In this document: positions 23,966 to 35,244 of the stretch, in pieces
Position numbering within the stretch: the first letter of the stretch is position 1
Layout: every line of letters starts with the position of its first letter
Assembly: GCA_031761405.1 (NCBI GenBank)
Contig: JASEVX010000001.1
Span: forward strand, 47,043,102-47,107,101
Length of the DNA: 64,000 bases
Direction of reading: 5' to 3'
Source of the DNA: Serripes groenlandicus
Lineage: Eukaryota > Mollusca > Bivalvia > Cardiida > Cardiidae
Notes under the pieces: generated by a model
What the model was told of the DNA's origin: nothing
The model's input: the letters and a program-made list of their open reading frames with translations, nothing else
The model's database searches: none
Translations under genes and position numbers: made by a program

Positions 23966-25444
23966 GCCGTCTGTTACTTATTTTCGGATGCGCAGGTTGA
24001 TCTAGATTGACATTTCAAATACAATTATGTTTTTTTAGCTAGAGCGGTGCCTGTATTTAAGTTTGTTTGCTTCAAAGCCCCTGTACCCTGACGATTTGCA
24101 TACACAAGAGGAGGAATAGAAAAGCGAAATGGTTGTTGTTTGATGCTAAAATATATAATTTTGAAACAGTATTTTCAAAAACCATTTCGTTATTCTGACA
24201 CATCTTTAACCCACCTCTCTCGTTAAATTAAAATAACCATGCGTACTCAAACACGTTCGGTAAACTTTCCAGTTGATTTTCACCGGAAGTCATAGGGGGA
24301 AAAAATGATCATATTTAGATATGCTATTACAATTTTTTAGAGGATTGCTTTTTATTCAAACACGGAACCATACGTGAAAAATAACAATCGTAACATATCA
24401 GAAAAGCCAAAGTTTGTTTAATTGTTGTAGTTGTTGTTATATGGTGGAATACACAGGCGTTTTTCTAAATCTGGCACTAATTTTGTATCTGTAACGTCTC
24501 GTCCTTATTTAAGTCTTCTAAAAAAAAAGAAGAAAAACAATAGAATTGTTGTTATTGTTCTAGATATACAGAACAATGAGTCAAGAATATTAACGTGTTC
24601 CATATTACACGTATTAACTAATCCGACATTTATTAAGTTATAATTGGTAAGTAGAAACAGATATATGCTAATTATCAACGTATATTCTGCCTGTCAACAG
24701 GTGCTTGAGCTAATTTCAGCTTTTTTACCGTATAAATGAACAGGTTTAAATGTTTCAATACTGTTCGCAATGCCCTGATTATAGCTTTTCCTTGACGTCT
24801 GTCAAACGTATGAAAGAATGTTTGCCGAGCTGGTAAAACTGTTTAAGATGTTCAATTAGCATTCATATTGTCCTGGGAGAAATTACCAGTAATTACACGT
24901 GGTTTTACTATTTATTTGCAGTACATGCCCTGACAATTGGTGAGAATGCAACAATAGTTTATCAAGGTCATATTGGCAGAAGAAAATACCAATTTAATCC
25001 TAAAAGTGGCATCACTACACCAATTAAATTAGTTGCGTTAGGTTGACAGCGGTTTTTTTTTAAATAAAGGTTACGAGGTAATGTAATGTATATAACGACT
25101 TGTAATGGTCCGAAATGCCAACTGTTGAATGGTTGATATGCACACACACACACAGTTTTCCATTTGTTTCCACAAAATATTTAGCCATAAATTCGCACAA
25201 CTGACCCAAATAAAATCATTTTAAACCGTCCAAAGACGATCAGTAAAGAACAATATTATTCTTCACATCCGCGAAGACAAAACTTTCCCTTTACTGTACA
25301 ATAATCATTCAAAGACACATTACACAAGCTCCGACAAAATAAGGTAGACTTGGATTGTATAGCATCGGTGTATACGTTGATATTTATCTACTATCCCATA
25401 GTCTACTCTTGTCGAATAAAGTAAGGTTCATTTTGAGCACCACT
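23966..25444. other. Unrecognised AT-rich sequence
   Basis: It contains a short CA microsatellite (about 25139-25155). No gene or interspersed repeat was recognised. Confidence 0.45.
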
Positions 25445-25690
25445 CAATTGTCCCCGACTCTCACCGTGGTATAGCGGTTGCAGAGCTCTCGTCCATGGTC
25501 TCCGGCCTGGTTAAACCAAAGACGTTAACAATGGGAGAAGTGGTTTCCAGCCCTGGATTATTAGGAGGGCCGGGATAGCATAACGCCTGATTGGTCGGTG
25601 TCAGGGTAAATATTACCCTACACAGGAAACACAGTGATACAACTGAAACAATGTTGAATGCTGCATAAACACCATTCAAACAAATCAATT
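25445..25690 (+). mobile_element. SINE, subfamily with 'cctggttaaaccaaa' head
   Basis: The head 'accgtggtatagcggttgca' resembles an A box. The middle 'tccggcctggttaaacca' and 'atgggagaagtggtttccag' is shared with the copies at 35960 and 63460. The 3' body is 'gtgatacaactgaaacaatg' followed by an A/C-rich tail. Confidence 0.7.
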
Positions 25691-25984
25691 ATGCGTGTAA
25701 CTAATCTGTTGAGACATCATTTCTGCCCAAATCACGTCGCCACACACACGTAACTCTACTGAAACGTAATACATTACCGCGAAACAATCTTATTTTCCAG
25801 GTCGACGGCAACCAGCTTTATTGGTTTTAACAATGTAATCCGTTGTTTCGAATACAGATTTTTTTAATGGCAAAATTCCACTCAAATTGTCCCACTGGTG
25901 AGCAAGCGAGCGTGGACTATATGTCATATCCTTCTTCGACGCTTATTAACATTCTATTGTTCCGATAAGATGATACACGGGACC

Positions 25985-26020
25985 AGCCACGATAGCTCAG
26001 ACGGTAGGTAACGACGAGGG
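25985..26020 (+). other. tRNA-like A-box fragment joined to a LINE
   Basis: The short stretch 'gatagctcagacggtaggta' resembles the 5' part of a tRNA-derived SINE head, then passes directly into LINE coding sequence. No B box follows. Confidence 0.35.
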
Positions 26021-26395
26021 CTATCAATGGAAAACTATCTAAACTTAAGTATTAGTAGAAATGTATGCGTTGGTCTCGCCAGAATTCGAACATCAGTCCA
26101 TAAATTACGAATAGATACCGGTAGGTTTGCAGGTGATAGGGTAGATCGACATGAACGTTTATGCACGTACTGCCAAATGCGCGAAATGGAAGATGAATTC
26201 CATTTTATCCTATAATGTCCATACTATTTAGATATTAGATTCAAATTTGTAAAAAAGAAATATTGGAAAAACCCAAATATGTTAAAGTTAGTTGAGCTTT
26301 TAAAAACCAATAATAAAGGTGACCTTATCAACCTTTGTAAATTTATTACCTTTTCTTTTCATAAACGCAACAATGATGTGCTTTGATATATATGT
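26021..26395 (+). pseudogene. LINE ORF2 C-terminal fragment
   Basis: The frame shows 'LARIRTSVHKLRIDTGRF', then 'RLCTYCQMREMEDEFHF', an in-frame TAA at 26213, and continues 'CPYYLDIRFK' to a stop at about 26385. The pattern R-(I/L)-R-x-x-x-H-x-L-x-I-x-x-G-R, C-x-x-C, E-D-E-x-H-F and C-P is typical of the C-terminal region of many animal non-LTR ORF2 proteins, beyond the reverse transcriptase. Everything upstream is missing, so this is a 5'-truncated insertion, now broken by a stop. Confidence 0.75.
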
Positions 26396-26714
26396 ATTGT
26401 ATGTATGTTGATATGTTTAATTTCCTTTCTTTACCAAACTATACACGATGAAATATAGAAACGTATGTACATGGTATACTTTAGTTTCCGTACGTCTTTG
26501 ACATTGTTTGGATATGATAATACGATATGTGGCAGCATGCATATGTGTATGTAAATAAAGTGATATGATATGCCATATGTCTTTTACTACATATTCATCT
26601 GCATGGTATAGTTGGCTATTACCTTTTTAAAGCTTCTAATATGACAAAGCAGTTTGTCCTCTAAAACTATATTGAGACCATTCTTTCCTTGATACACAGA
26701 TATATCATTTTGTT

Positions 26715-26970
26715 ATGCCCCCGGAATCACCGATTCGGTGGGCATCTAATTTTTGGCCTGTCTGTCTCTTTGTCTGTCTGTCGAAAAAAACCTTTAACCT
26801 TGACCACTACTTTTGAACCATAACAGGTACGGCTACCATATTTCACATGTGTATTCCTTGTGACATGACCTTTCTGTCAGTACCAACATTTTTGACCTTG
26901 CGACCTTGACCTTTGACCTAGATGTTGCCATTCGGGGGCATCAGTGTTTCACAAACACATCTTGTCTTGT
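26715..26970 (+). repeat. Interspersed repeat with perfect DR1-like motif
   Basis: This begins 'tatgcccccggaatcaccga' and ends near 'attcgggggcatcagtgttt'; the ends are loosely inverted ('tgcccccggaa' and 'ttcgggggca'). It includes CTGT/GTCT runs and 'tgacctttgacct' at 26908-26920. Confidence 0.65.
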
Positions 26971-28069
26971 ATATTTGTAAATGACCATAAACTTTGTAAA
27001 GTTTGAGTCAATAAAATATTCTGATAACCCGTCTCGGACCTTTAAATAAGTTCGACGATTAACATTAAGCCATTGAGACTAGTGTCATTCGGCTTCCATG
27101 AATTTGCTCAAACCAAACTAAATGGGAATGTAGCATGTCGCTTGAGTAGAATTTTGTGTAGAGAACAAGTGCCAGCAAACTAGAAAACACATTAATATGT
27201 GAACTAGCCATTGTGATAAGACTAGGCATCTTTTGAAAGCGGCGTGACATTACTAAAATACTATACAAGGACAAAAATAATGTCTACTTGCGCAGTCATG
27301 TATTGTTTGTGTTATTAATCGCGAACAGTGTAAAGCCAGGTCAATCTGCGCAGTTTCGCTAGGTGATTATTATCTACGCTCGTCGCCAATATCTTATGGT
27401 TGATTGTTCATTTCGTATGGAGTATGGCGATCAAAGTAGTTGAAGAACCGTTATTTCCTTAGTAACCAATCGTGCATAAACACATTCTGGAACACGGGCG
27501 ATGTTTTATAAATCATATCAATCAAATAAGCGGTGCTCAAGGAAAACCAAACAGGACGAAATTAGCACACATGTAGAGAAACATCTGCCTGGGCATTCAT
27601 GCTAAGGATCCAAATGGATACCGGTTTACAGAAGTTTCTTGAAATTTTCTACGACATATTTACGAAAAGTGCAAAATCAGATCAGACTACCTAGAAGCGC
27701 TATCTTCGGGATGGTTATCGCAGAGGGTAGCTCAACTGATTAACTTAGTCGTTATCTTTATGAGGTCAAATAAAAGAAACAATACAATGTTAAACTTTGA
27801 CATAAAATTAACGTTTCTACATTTTATGAAAATATATAGGTACGATGATGGATGAGATGTTTAAAAATAACGCCGAATGATGAAGTTTCTCATAAGCGGC
27901 TCATTGCATTCACATGTCTATTTAATGCTATACAACGACATGAAGTATTCTACACGTACATAACCCAAATATATCATTTAAATATGGATTCAAAACGCCA
28001 CAAACTAGGTCAAATAGTTACCGTAACGTAAGGTAAAATGGCGTCGTATATTATGGCGACGTCATTTCA
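26971..28069. other. Unrecognised sequence
   Basis: No gene was recognised. A weak tRNA-like stretch near 27725 was not accepted. Confidence 0.45.
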
Positions 28070-28247
28070 TTTTGACGTAATAGTAAGGAACACCTATATG
28101 TTAAATGAACCTTCTCGGGACAGACTATTATTTTTACGTAATAGTAAGGAACACCTATATGTTAAATGAACCTTCTCGGGACAGACTATTATTTTGACGT
28201 AATAGTAAGGAATACATATATGTTAAATGAACCTTCTCGGGACAGGA
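28070..28247. repeat. 61-bp tandem repeat, 3 units
   Basis: The anchor 'tagtaaggaacacctatatg' recurs at 28081, 28142 and (as 'tagtaaggaatac') 28203. Units share 'gttaaatgaaccttctcggg'. The array lies just upstream of a family A MITE. Confidence 0.9.
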
Positions 28248-28313
28248 CTTATATGTTGGTTTGTACTGCGTTGTAGGTATAAGACCACATTGTGAGTACT
28301 ACAAGTGTAAGCA

Positions 28314-28574
28314 CATATAAGCCGTTCCGCGAGAAAACCAACATTGTGGACTCTGCGTAAAGTATCAACCCGGATCAGCCTAAGCATCCCGCACAGGCTT
28401 ACCCGGATAGACACCTTTCGCCTCTTGTGGATTTTCTGTTTCAGAAATTATTACTATATAGATCTATCCCCCTGAGACGGAATATGTCGGCCCGGATCAA
28501 GTCTGCGCAGGCTGATCTGGGTCGATAAATTACGCAGAGGCCATAATGTTGGCTTTCTCGCGGGACGGCACATA
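28314..28574. mobile_element. MITE family A, full copy
   Basis: The left end 'gccgttccgcgagaaaacca' and right end 'ctttctcgcgggacggc' are inverted. The interior carries 'cccggatcagcctaagcat' and 'ctgcgcaggctgatctggg'. Confidence 0.9.
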
Positions 28575-29159
28575 TATCCAAAATCAGAGTAGTTTTACAA
28601 TGCTGTCAACGCGTTAGCAGGGCAACATTACGAGACATGACGTCTCAGACATTCGTAGGAGTCATTAACATCGATGCAATTTCATTCTATTCCTGTAACC
28701 AACAAACGGATTGTGCCATTTTATATTTCGAAACATATTATATTACGTGAAATCATTCGGAAAACTGCACTTCAACATAGGTACATACCATGGTACCTTC
28801 GCGAATGTTTGTATAATCAACGAACGATATGCATGCGATATCAGGCTTTGTTTAATTCATAAATACAGATTCAGTCCGAATATGTGTCACGATTGTCGAG
28901 TGCAGTAGTCCCGCATGATGCACTCACGTGTCCGCAGTCCACGATCAGAGGTGTTCACAATACATTTATTGAGAGTGATTTTACAGCAATACTATTGTTC
29001 TGAAGGGCTCAGTTTGATGAGGTTCCCTGTAAATCAGTTTGTTTTGCAGACGCTCTCTTTTTCTGAATACCGGAAATTCACGGATACTTACGAGCGGTAA
29101 TTCCGATAGTCGTTCCTCTGTAAAATTACCCATACATCGATATTCAGAGTCACGTATCA
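28575..29159. other. Unrecognised sequence
   Basis: Short open frames (about 60-65 codons) are present without a recognisable domain. Confidence 0.4.
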
Positions 29160-29366
29160 AGCACCGTCATAGCCCGCACATCTGCAGCAAACGCTTATCG
29201 AACACATTGTGGTAAAAGAGAAAGGGATCATAATGAGCAATTTCCCCCTATGTCACAATACTATCAACTGAATTCATTATACAGTATACATTATTTTTAA
29301 TATTTTTGCATAAATGTTTTCAAATGCGTCTGTTGCAAATGTGTTGTATGAGAGAAAGGGTTGATT
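29160..29366. mobile_element. MITE family B, degenerate copy
   Basis: It shows 'cacatctgcagcaaacg', 'gagcaatttcc', 'tgtcacaata' and a right end 'gagagaaagggttga'. Confidence 0.65.
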
Positions 29367-30581
29367 GGGTTAACAGGCATAGTTGTAATGCATGCATAAG
29401 CTCACCCGCCGTGTTTGTCGGGTAAAAGGGCTTAATTTATCATTAAACAAAACGGGACAAAAATGTAAAAAGCAACGATAAATAATGAAATTTTCAGTCA
29501 GCATTTGTAAATGGATGTCAGAGCTGTTTATAGCATTTCATTAGAATTATAGATATACTGTTGTTGATAAATGTGCATAGACCACTTACACTCAATTAAA
29601 CATATTGATCCTCTAAGCCATTGAACTGTTTAAACAATATTTGTTTGTAACGATGACTCAAGAAACAATTTACGGCCTAAAAGCACTATAAAATGTGTGG
29701 TTCTTGCACATACTTCGTTTTTCATGTCTATAAATCAAACTGGCGGCTGATAATTAACGGAAACGTGGCGAGTTTCGTCTGATACGAGGTTCGCTTTTTA
29801 TGATTCTAACCAAATTAGTCTAAAGCCCTATACGATCATGTTAACAGTGATAAGCACACTAGAAGTGTTACGCTGTATATTCCTATTACTTGCAAAGTAT
29901 TCATGTGCAAATCAATGTTTATATTTATAATACATATATTTAATATATATTGTTTATATTTATGCAAATCAAAATAAGCTAATAAGCTAAACTGGTAAAT
30001 GTTGCGATTAATATGTTTATACCCGTTTTGGTATTCAGCACTGCCGATATAGACAACCATCTATGCCGATAAAACACATCTACAGTCTAACCGGATGTCA
30101 ACTTCACGGTACGGTGACCTATGAACATCGACCAATCAGATTTGTTGACAAGTGTACAAAACCATCAATTTGCATTTCAATTCAATGTGATCTAAATGTA
30201 CACTGTATGACAGATGTCTCTTTGCCTTTTTTGAGAACAGTTCTGATCAAGATCAGACTGCACACAGGTGATCTGGATCTTAACTGGTCGCCAATGCCAT
30301 GTGAATGGCTGTCCTGTAATGGCGCTCTGATAATCTTGTTGCGATGTAGTGCCCGAGCGTATGTACATATAGATGACTAGATTAGGAGGAGAACAAATTA
30401 TTTTTTCCCTACACTATCTCTTATAACCCAACAACCCCTATGTTATGGGTACTCGAAAGAGTCGTCTTGGCGAGACAATTTTTTTTTTGAGTTAGCACAA
30501 TATAGGGTTAAAGTGTCAAAAGAATTTAAGAACATTAACCAAAATGGTCCTTATATAGAGCTCTGATATAACACGTGTCTT
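29367..30581. other. Region downstream of the receptor gene, nothing recognised
   Basis: This would contain the 3' UTR of the minus-strand receptor. No canonical AATAAA was seen within about 180 bases after the stop. A 105-codon frame at 30063-30380 on the plus strand has no recognisable domain. Confidence 0.4.
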
Positions 30582-31640
30582 TCATTCGATCTCGTTCGGG
30601 CTTTCGTCCTCAGAGTGATTATGATTGACGTTATTCTTCAAAGGAATAGCTGTCGTGTCATCTATAGACATTCGCGTGTTGTTCGTCATGGTTTCTTTGT
30701 TGTGGTACTCAGGAGAATCAAACAGGTTTCCTCGTAAATGCAGGGCTTCAAAACACATTTTCCGAATGTTTCTGTCCATTATTCCATATACCATTGGATT
30801 ACCGCAATTCGCGACGGCGAAGAAGACCGTAATTGCCACGTAAAAGTCAGCGTGTAGCTCCAGAGGTTTATCAATAGCCCGGACAATACCGTAGGGTATA
30901 TATCCAATCATGATTAATAAAAACACTATTCCAAACATTTTCGTTATTTGAATTTCTCGCTTTAGCCATTCCTTCTGTCGGAATGCTCTAAATGCCTGGG
31001 ATGATTGATGGACCTTGATGAATATAGCGATGTAACAAATAATGAGAATGAGGGATGGCATCATCATTAAAAATATACTGACTAACAATGTAAATGGTCC
31101 GTAGTTTTTCTTCACGATACACCGCAGGAGTTTTGGTTCGTAATAAGCCATATGTCCCAACGATGGTTGACATAAAAATAATAGCGGCACCACTCTGCAG
31201 AAAACTAAGAGAAACACTGTATATCCTGTCTTTGATATTTTCTTGTAGAAAGTGTTGAAGACGACCACGATAAGTCGATGAATAGCGATCAGCCCTGTGT
31301 GCCATAACGACGAGCCCATTAATATAACAGTGAAATGGGTGGACAGTTCACAACCAAGCATCCCCGTTGGCCATTCGTTCTTTATGTAGGAGGATAGTAC
31401 TAATGTATTATTAATACCGAGATTTAAAATGTCGTTGATACATAAACTTATTATAAATATATGGATTATGTTCGACAAATCCCTTTTCTTTATTAACACT
31501 GCCATTACAAGTGCATTGCCGAAAAGTCCCCAAAGCAATGCAATCAGCATTATTGCAGACCCAATAATCAGTGCGGCTGTCGAAGGTCCGGCGTCTGCCT
31601 GGGTTGCATTACTGACGTTTGAAGAATTATTGGTTTCCAT
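30582..31640 (-). CDS. Orphan class A (rhodopsin-like) G-protein-coupled receptor
   Basis: A 352-residue, seven-helix plasma-membrane receptor that would signal through heterotrimeric G proteins. No signal peptide; the N-terminus has three N-glycosylation sequons (Asn5, Asn8, Asn11). Helix 1 (about 22-50) holds GNALV with Asn42; helix 2 (57-81) holds Asp70; Cys97 at the top of helix 3 and Cys174 in extracellular loop 2 can form the usual disulfide. Helix 3 ends in H-R-L (121-123) instead of D/E-R-Y. Helix 5 is about 182-209 with Pro195. Helix 6 (234-255) has G-Y-I-P-Y-G in place of C-W-x-P. Helix 7 ends in N-P-M-V-Y (281-285). The tail of about 65 residues is Asn/Asp/Glu/Ser-rich. I chose the ATG at 31640 because it has A at -3 and G at +4; the frame extends upstream only to a TTG and then a stop. 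A pyrimidine-rich stretch ending CAG at about 31668 could be a 3' splice site for a 5' UTR intron. Family level is solid. A relation to the GPR84/Tre1/melatonin-like receptors of invertebrates is only a guess from the non-DRY motif. Confidence 0.92.
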   Translation of the reverse strand: METNNSSNVSNATQADAGPSTAALIIGSAIMLIALLWGLFGNALVMAVLIKKRDLSNIIHIFIISLCINDILNLGINNTLVLSSYIKNEWPTGMLGCELSTHFTVILMGSSLWHTGLIAIHRLIVVVFNTFYKKISKTGYTVFLLVFCRVVPLLFLCQPSLGHMAYYEPKLLRCIVKKNYGPFTLLVSIFLMMMPSLILIICYIAIFIKVHQSSQAFRAFRQKEWLKREIQITKMFGIVFLLIMIGYIPYGIVRAIDKPLELHADFYVAITVFFAVANCGNPMVYGIMDRNIRKMCFEALHLRGNLFDSPEYHNKETMTNNTRMSIDDTTAIPLKNNVNHNHSEDESPNEIE

Positions 31641-32212
31641 CGTCGAATCTTGAAATGTATAACTCCACTGTCGAAAAAAACTCAATCCATTCCAGGTCAG
31701 TAATCACGAATAAAAAAACTTCAATCCCATGAACAAATTTGAACTAAATAGTAATATAACTCACTTTTCAAACAGCAATTTAATCCGATATTTTAATCCA
31801 AAAAGATATAATGCATTATTATCCTTTTGTTATTATGCGTGGATGAAGATTTATTTTAGATTAAATCCTCCGCTGAAGCGAATTTTATGGCCACTTGAAA
31901 CATTTATAGTTTCTCCGATCAAGTCTAAAATGTTCCCTGATCGAAAATCATATCCCTTGAATCTTGTTTCCTGTTGAGCGACGTAATTTGTCTCTCCTTG
32001 ATAGTGAAATCTGTTAATGATGCTGTGGAATGGGAATATTATCTGCTCTCACTGTACTCGTTTCTTCGCGAGCGATCAATGCGGGCCTGTAGCGGACAGC
32101 TGAAATAGAGAGGGGAAATAAATGTGTGTGAGCAACATTACGAAAATACATGGGCGTACCGGTACATACAGGACGATGGTAACGTAACATCAGTTAATTA
32201 ATGGCGATAACC
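31641..32212. promoter_or_regulatory. Presumed 5' region of the receptor gene
   Basis: This is the upstream sequence of the minus-strand receptor. No TATA box or initiator can be defended. If the 5' UTR is spliced, the promoter could lie further away, beyond the 35-bp satellite. Confidence 0.25.
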
Positions 32213-32292
32213 ACTTCCCACATACAACAAATCAGCAGCAGACGACTTTGAAAACATTTAGTCAAAAATATGAAACTCTCTATAAATACATG
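32213..32292. mobile_element. MITE family B, left-end fragment
   Basis: It contains 'cttcccacatacaacaaatc' and 'agcagcagacgactttgaaa', then loses similarity. Confidence 0.65.
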
Positions 32293-32394
32293 TATAGGAA
32301 TAGTCATTGAATACATCAAGATCATTGTGGCAAGTGAATAATTTCGGATAGTTACAGTTATATCATGTAACGAATGGGCGTGAGAACAAGCTAG

Positions 32395-33690
32395 TAAAGC
32401 ATTAGATAATGAATACTCGGCGTGAGCTACCCGAATCGACTAATGAATAATCTGGCGTGTGCTACCCGAATCGACTAATGAATAATCTGGCGTGTGCTAG
32501 CCGAATCGACTTATGAATAATCTGGCGTGTGCTAGCCGGATCAACTAATGAATAATCTGGCGTGTGCTAGCCGAATCGACTAATACATAATCTGGCGTGT
32601 GCTAGCCGAATCGACTAATGAATAATCTGGCGTGTGCTAGCCGAATCGACTAATGAATAATCTGGCGTGTGCTAGCCGAATCGACTAATAAATAATCTGG
32701 CGTGTGCTAGCCGAATCAACTAATGAATAATCTGGCGTGTGCTAGCCGGATCAACTAATGACTAATCTGGCGTGTGCTAGCCGAATCGACTAATGAATAA
32801 TCTGTCGTGTGCTAGCCGAATCGACTAATAAATAATCTGGCGTGTGCTAGCCGGATCAACTAATGAATAATCTGGCGTGTGCTAGCCGAATCGACTAATG
32901 AATAATCTGGCGTGTGCTAGCCAAATCAACTAATGAATAATCTGGCGTGTGCTAGCCGGATCAACTAATGAATAATCTGGCGTGTGCTAGCCGGATCATC
33001 TAATGAATAATCTGGCGTGTGCTAGCCGGATCAACTAATGAATAATCTGTCGTGTGCTAGCCGGATCAACTAATAAATAATCTGGTGTGTGCTAGCCGAA
33101 TTGACTAATGAATAATCTGGCGTGTGCTAGCCAAATCAACTAATGAATAATCTGGCGTGTGCTAGCCGGATCAACTAATGAATAATCTGGCGTGTGCTAG
33201 CCGGATCAACTAATGAATAATCTGTCGTGTGCTAGCCGGATCAACTAATAAATAATCTGGTGTGTGCTAGCCGGATCATCTAATGAATAATCTGGCGTGT
33301 GCTAGCCGGATCAACTAATGAATAATCTGTCGTGTGCTAGCCGGATCAACTAATAAATAATCTGGCATGTGCTAGCCGAATTGACTAATGAATAATCTGA
33401 CGTGTGCTAGCCGAATCGACTTATAAATAATCTGACGTGTGCTAGCCGAATCGACTAATGAATAATCTGGCGTGTGCTAGCCGAATCGACTTATGAATAA
33501 TCTGACGTGTGCTAGCCGAATCGACTAATGAATACTCGGGCGTGTGCTAGCCGGATCAACTAATAAATAATCGGGCGTGTGCTAGCAGAATCGACTCATG
33601 AATACTCGGGGTAGGCTAACAGAATCAACAAATGCATACTCGGGCGTGTGCTAGCCGAATCAGCTTATGAACTAACAGCTATTGATTAGT
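32395..33690. repeat. 35-bp satellite, about 36 units
   Basis: The unit 'taatgaataatctggcgtgt' plus 'gctagccgaatcgac' repeats with period 35. Two main variants alternate ('gaatcgac' and 'ggatcaac'). Larger blocks recur at 175 and 210 bp (for example 'ccaaatcaac' at 32921 and 33131), so some multi-unit blocks were duplicated. There are no unique spacers. It lies about 750 bp upstream of the receptor start. Confidence 0.95.
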
Positions 33691-33705
33691 ACTAGCACTC
33701 GGTAT

Positions 33706-33792
33706 GTCAACCCTTTCCAGTATACAGACGCTTAAGCAGACGCAATGTCTCCTTTTTCCACAATATTTTCAGATTTATTCAATAAGTGCTCT
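33706..33792. mobile_element. MITE family B, internally deleted copy
   Basis: It starts 'caaccctttccagtatacag', then goes to 'tctcctttttccacaatatt'. Right end not found. Confidence 0.5.
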
Positions 33793-34163
33793 TTCATTTA
33801 CTTCATGTTTCCACATGTCCACTTCACGAAGAGTTATTTACGTGTGTCGTGTATCAAGTAAAGTAAATAATCATTTTTTGACGTGTCTCGGGGTCATTTC
33901 TTTGTGTACATTTAACGTATTGAATGACAAATATCACTCATGCAACAAAAAGTAATAATAACATAATTACAGAAGCGAGGACGCAGACTCGGAATCAATT
34001 GAGAACGATATCTTTTTCATTTATACTGTATTATATACTTGATGTTTCATTTTACTTGTATTACTTTAATCCGGTATTTCGTCAATGTGAGACCACAGTA
34101 GACAAGTACTTGTTGTTACACGAGAACCAATTTTCACAAAAACTCGAAATTTATATCATAAAG
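33793..34163. other. Unrecognised AT-rich sequence
   Basis: Open frames up to 83 codons overlap in different frames without recognisable motifs. Confidence 0.4.
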
Positions 34164-34428
34164 TGAGCCATCCCGCGAGAAAACCAACATTATGACCTCT
34201 GCGTAATGTATCGACTCAGATCAGCCTGCGCAGTCCGCGCAGACTGAACTGTGCCGACACATTCCGTCTCAGGGGGATAGAGGTATGGAGTTATGATTCC
34301 TGAAACAGAAAATCCACATGAGGCAAAAAGTGTCTATCCGGGTAAGCCTGCGCGGCATGTTTAGGTTGATCCGGGTCGATACTTTACGCAGAGTCCACAA
34401 TGTTGGTTTTCACGCGGGACGGCTCAAA
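34164..34428. mobile_element. MITE family A, full copy, reverse orientation
   Basis: The left end is 'tgagccatcccgcgagaaaa' and the right end 'ggttttcacgcgggacggct'. The interior is in the opposite order to the copy at 41911 ('ctgaaacagaaaatccacat' on the plus strand). Confidence 0.9.
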
Positions 34429-34960
34429 TGTTTTACAAACCAATCAATATTAAAACAAGTCAAAATGATTTACTGATGTACTTTATAATTTGTGTCAAGG
34501 CTTCGACGATAGTTCACAGCTGTTGCCTATTGCACACTACTTGACTTGTGAAAATATATATTGTATAAGTTTGTCATGACAACATCGACTATTAATTTAA
34601 CATTTCATTCAATGACGTAAATTGAAGAGTCGTCGTTCGTGTAAAACATATACTACGGAATGTCCCCTTTTGTGAAGAGACAGATACGTTTCTTTTGCAT
34701 AACAGCATGTATTGAATTCATTATAGATCAACCAACAATGAAATAAAAGTTTCGCCCTTTTACCCGTCTATTGAATTTAAGAGCATATGATTGAATTCAT
34801 CGGAAGATCGACCACCACTCGTATCATAGATTCGCCATGTAATCGTTGTACTAGTTCCAGGACGAATAGCAATTAAACAACGCCCTTGGATGATATGTTA
34901 ATAACTATATTTGAAGGAATACTCGTTTAATTCATGTAATGTCCCCGAATAGTATATATC
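34429..34960. other. Unrecognised sequence
   Basis: Nothing was recognised. Confidence 0.4.
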
Positions 34961-35198
34961 GAGTTCTTGGCGTGAAACGGTTGTAACTAAAAACCTATTT
35001 TGAAAACCCTAGTTTAGGGGCAATTTTGACCCCTTTGTAAACAATGCAAAATTAGGTGCCATTGCTCAGATTCCATTCCATTGTTCACTAAGAAAAATGA
35101 TTTAACGCTTATAAGGACTTTATGGCGAGGTGATTAACCTTGGTAAAACAAATACCGATTTTAGTTACAACCGTTTCACGCCAAGCCCTCGATATATT
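34961..35198. mobile_element. MITE family C, copy 1
   Basis: The left end 'cttggcgtgaaacggttgta' and right end 'tacaaccgtttcacgccaag' are perfect inverted copies, followed inward by 'actaaaa' and 'ttttagt'. A second copy lies at 37666-37908. The interior includes 'ggggcaattttgacccc' and 'tggcgaggtgattaacctt'. No coding capacity. Confidence 0.88.
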
Positions 35199-35244
35199 GT
35201 TTTAATTGTCCACACACAAGAGGTATGTAATTTCCCACAAGCTA

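Noticed and set aside
27715..27770. tRNA-like stretch 'agggtagctcaactgattaa'
   Set aside because: Only an A-box-like piece; no B box, no stem pairing and no SINE body.
30063..30380. 105-codon frame downstream of the receptor
   Set aside because: No recognisable domain, ordinary composition, no supporting splice or start features. Left as unrecognised sequence.
31641..31685. N-terminal extension of the receptor by 15 residues starting at TTG
   Set aside because: The upstream codon is TTG, preceded by an in-frame stop. The ATG at 31640 has a good context and leaves a normal receptor N-terminus.
32395..33690. CRISPR-like look of the 35-bp repeat array
   Set aside because: Repeats are contiguous with no unique spacers, and the genome is eukaryotic. 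It is a minisatellite.
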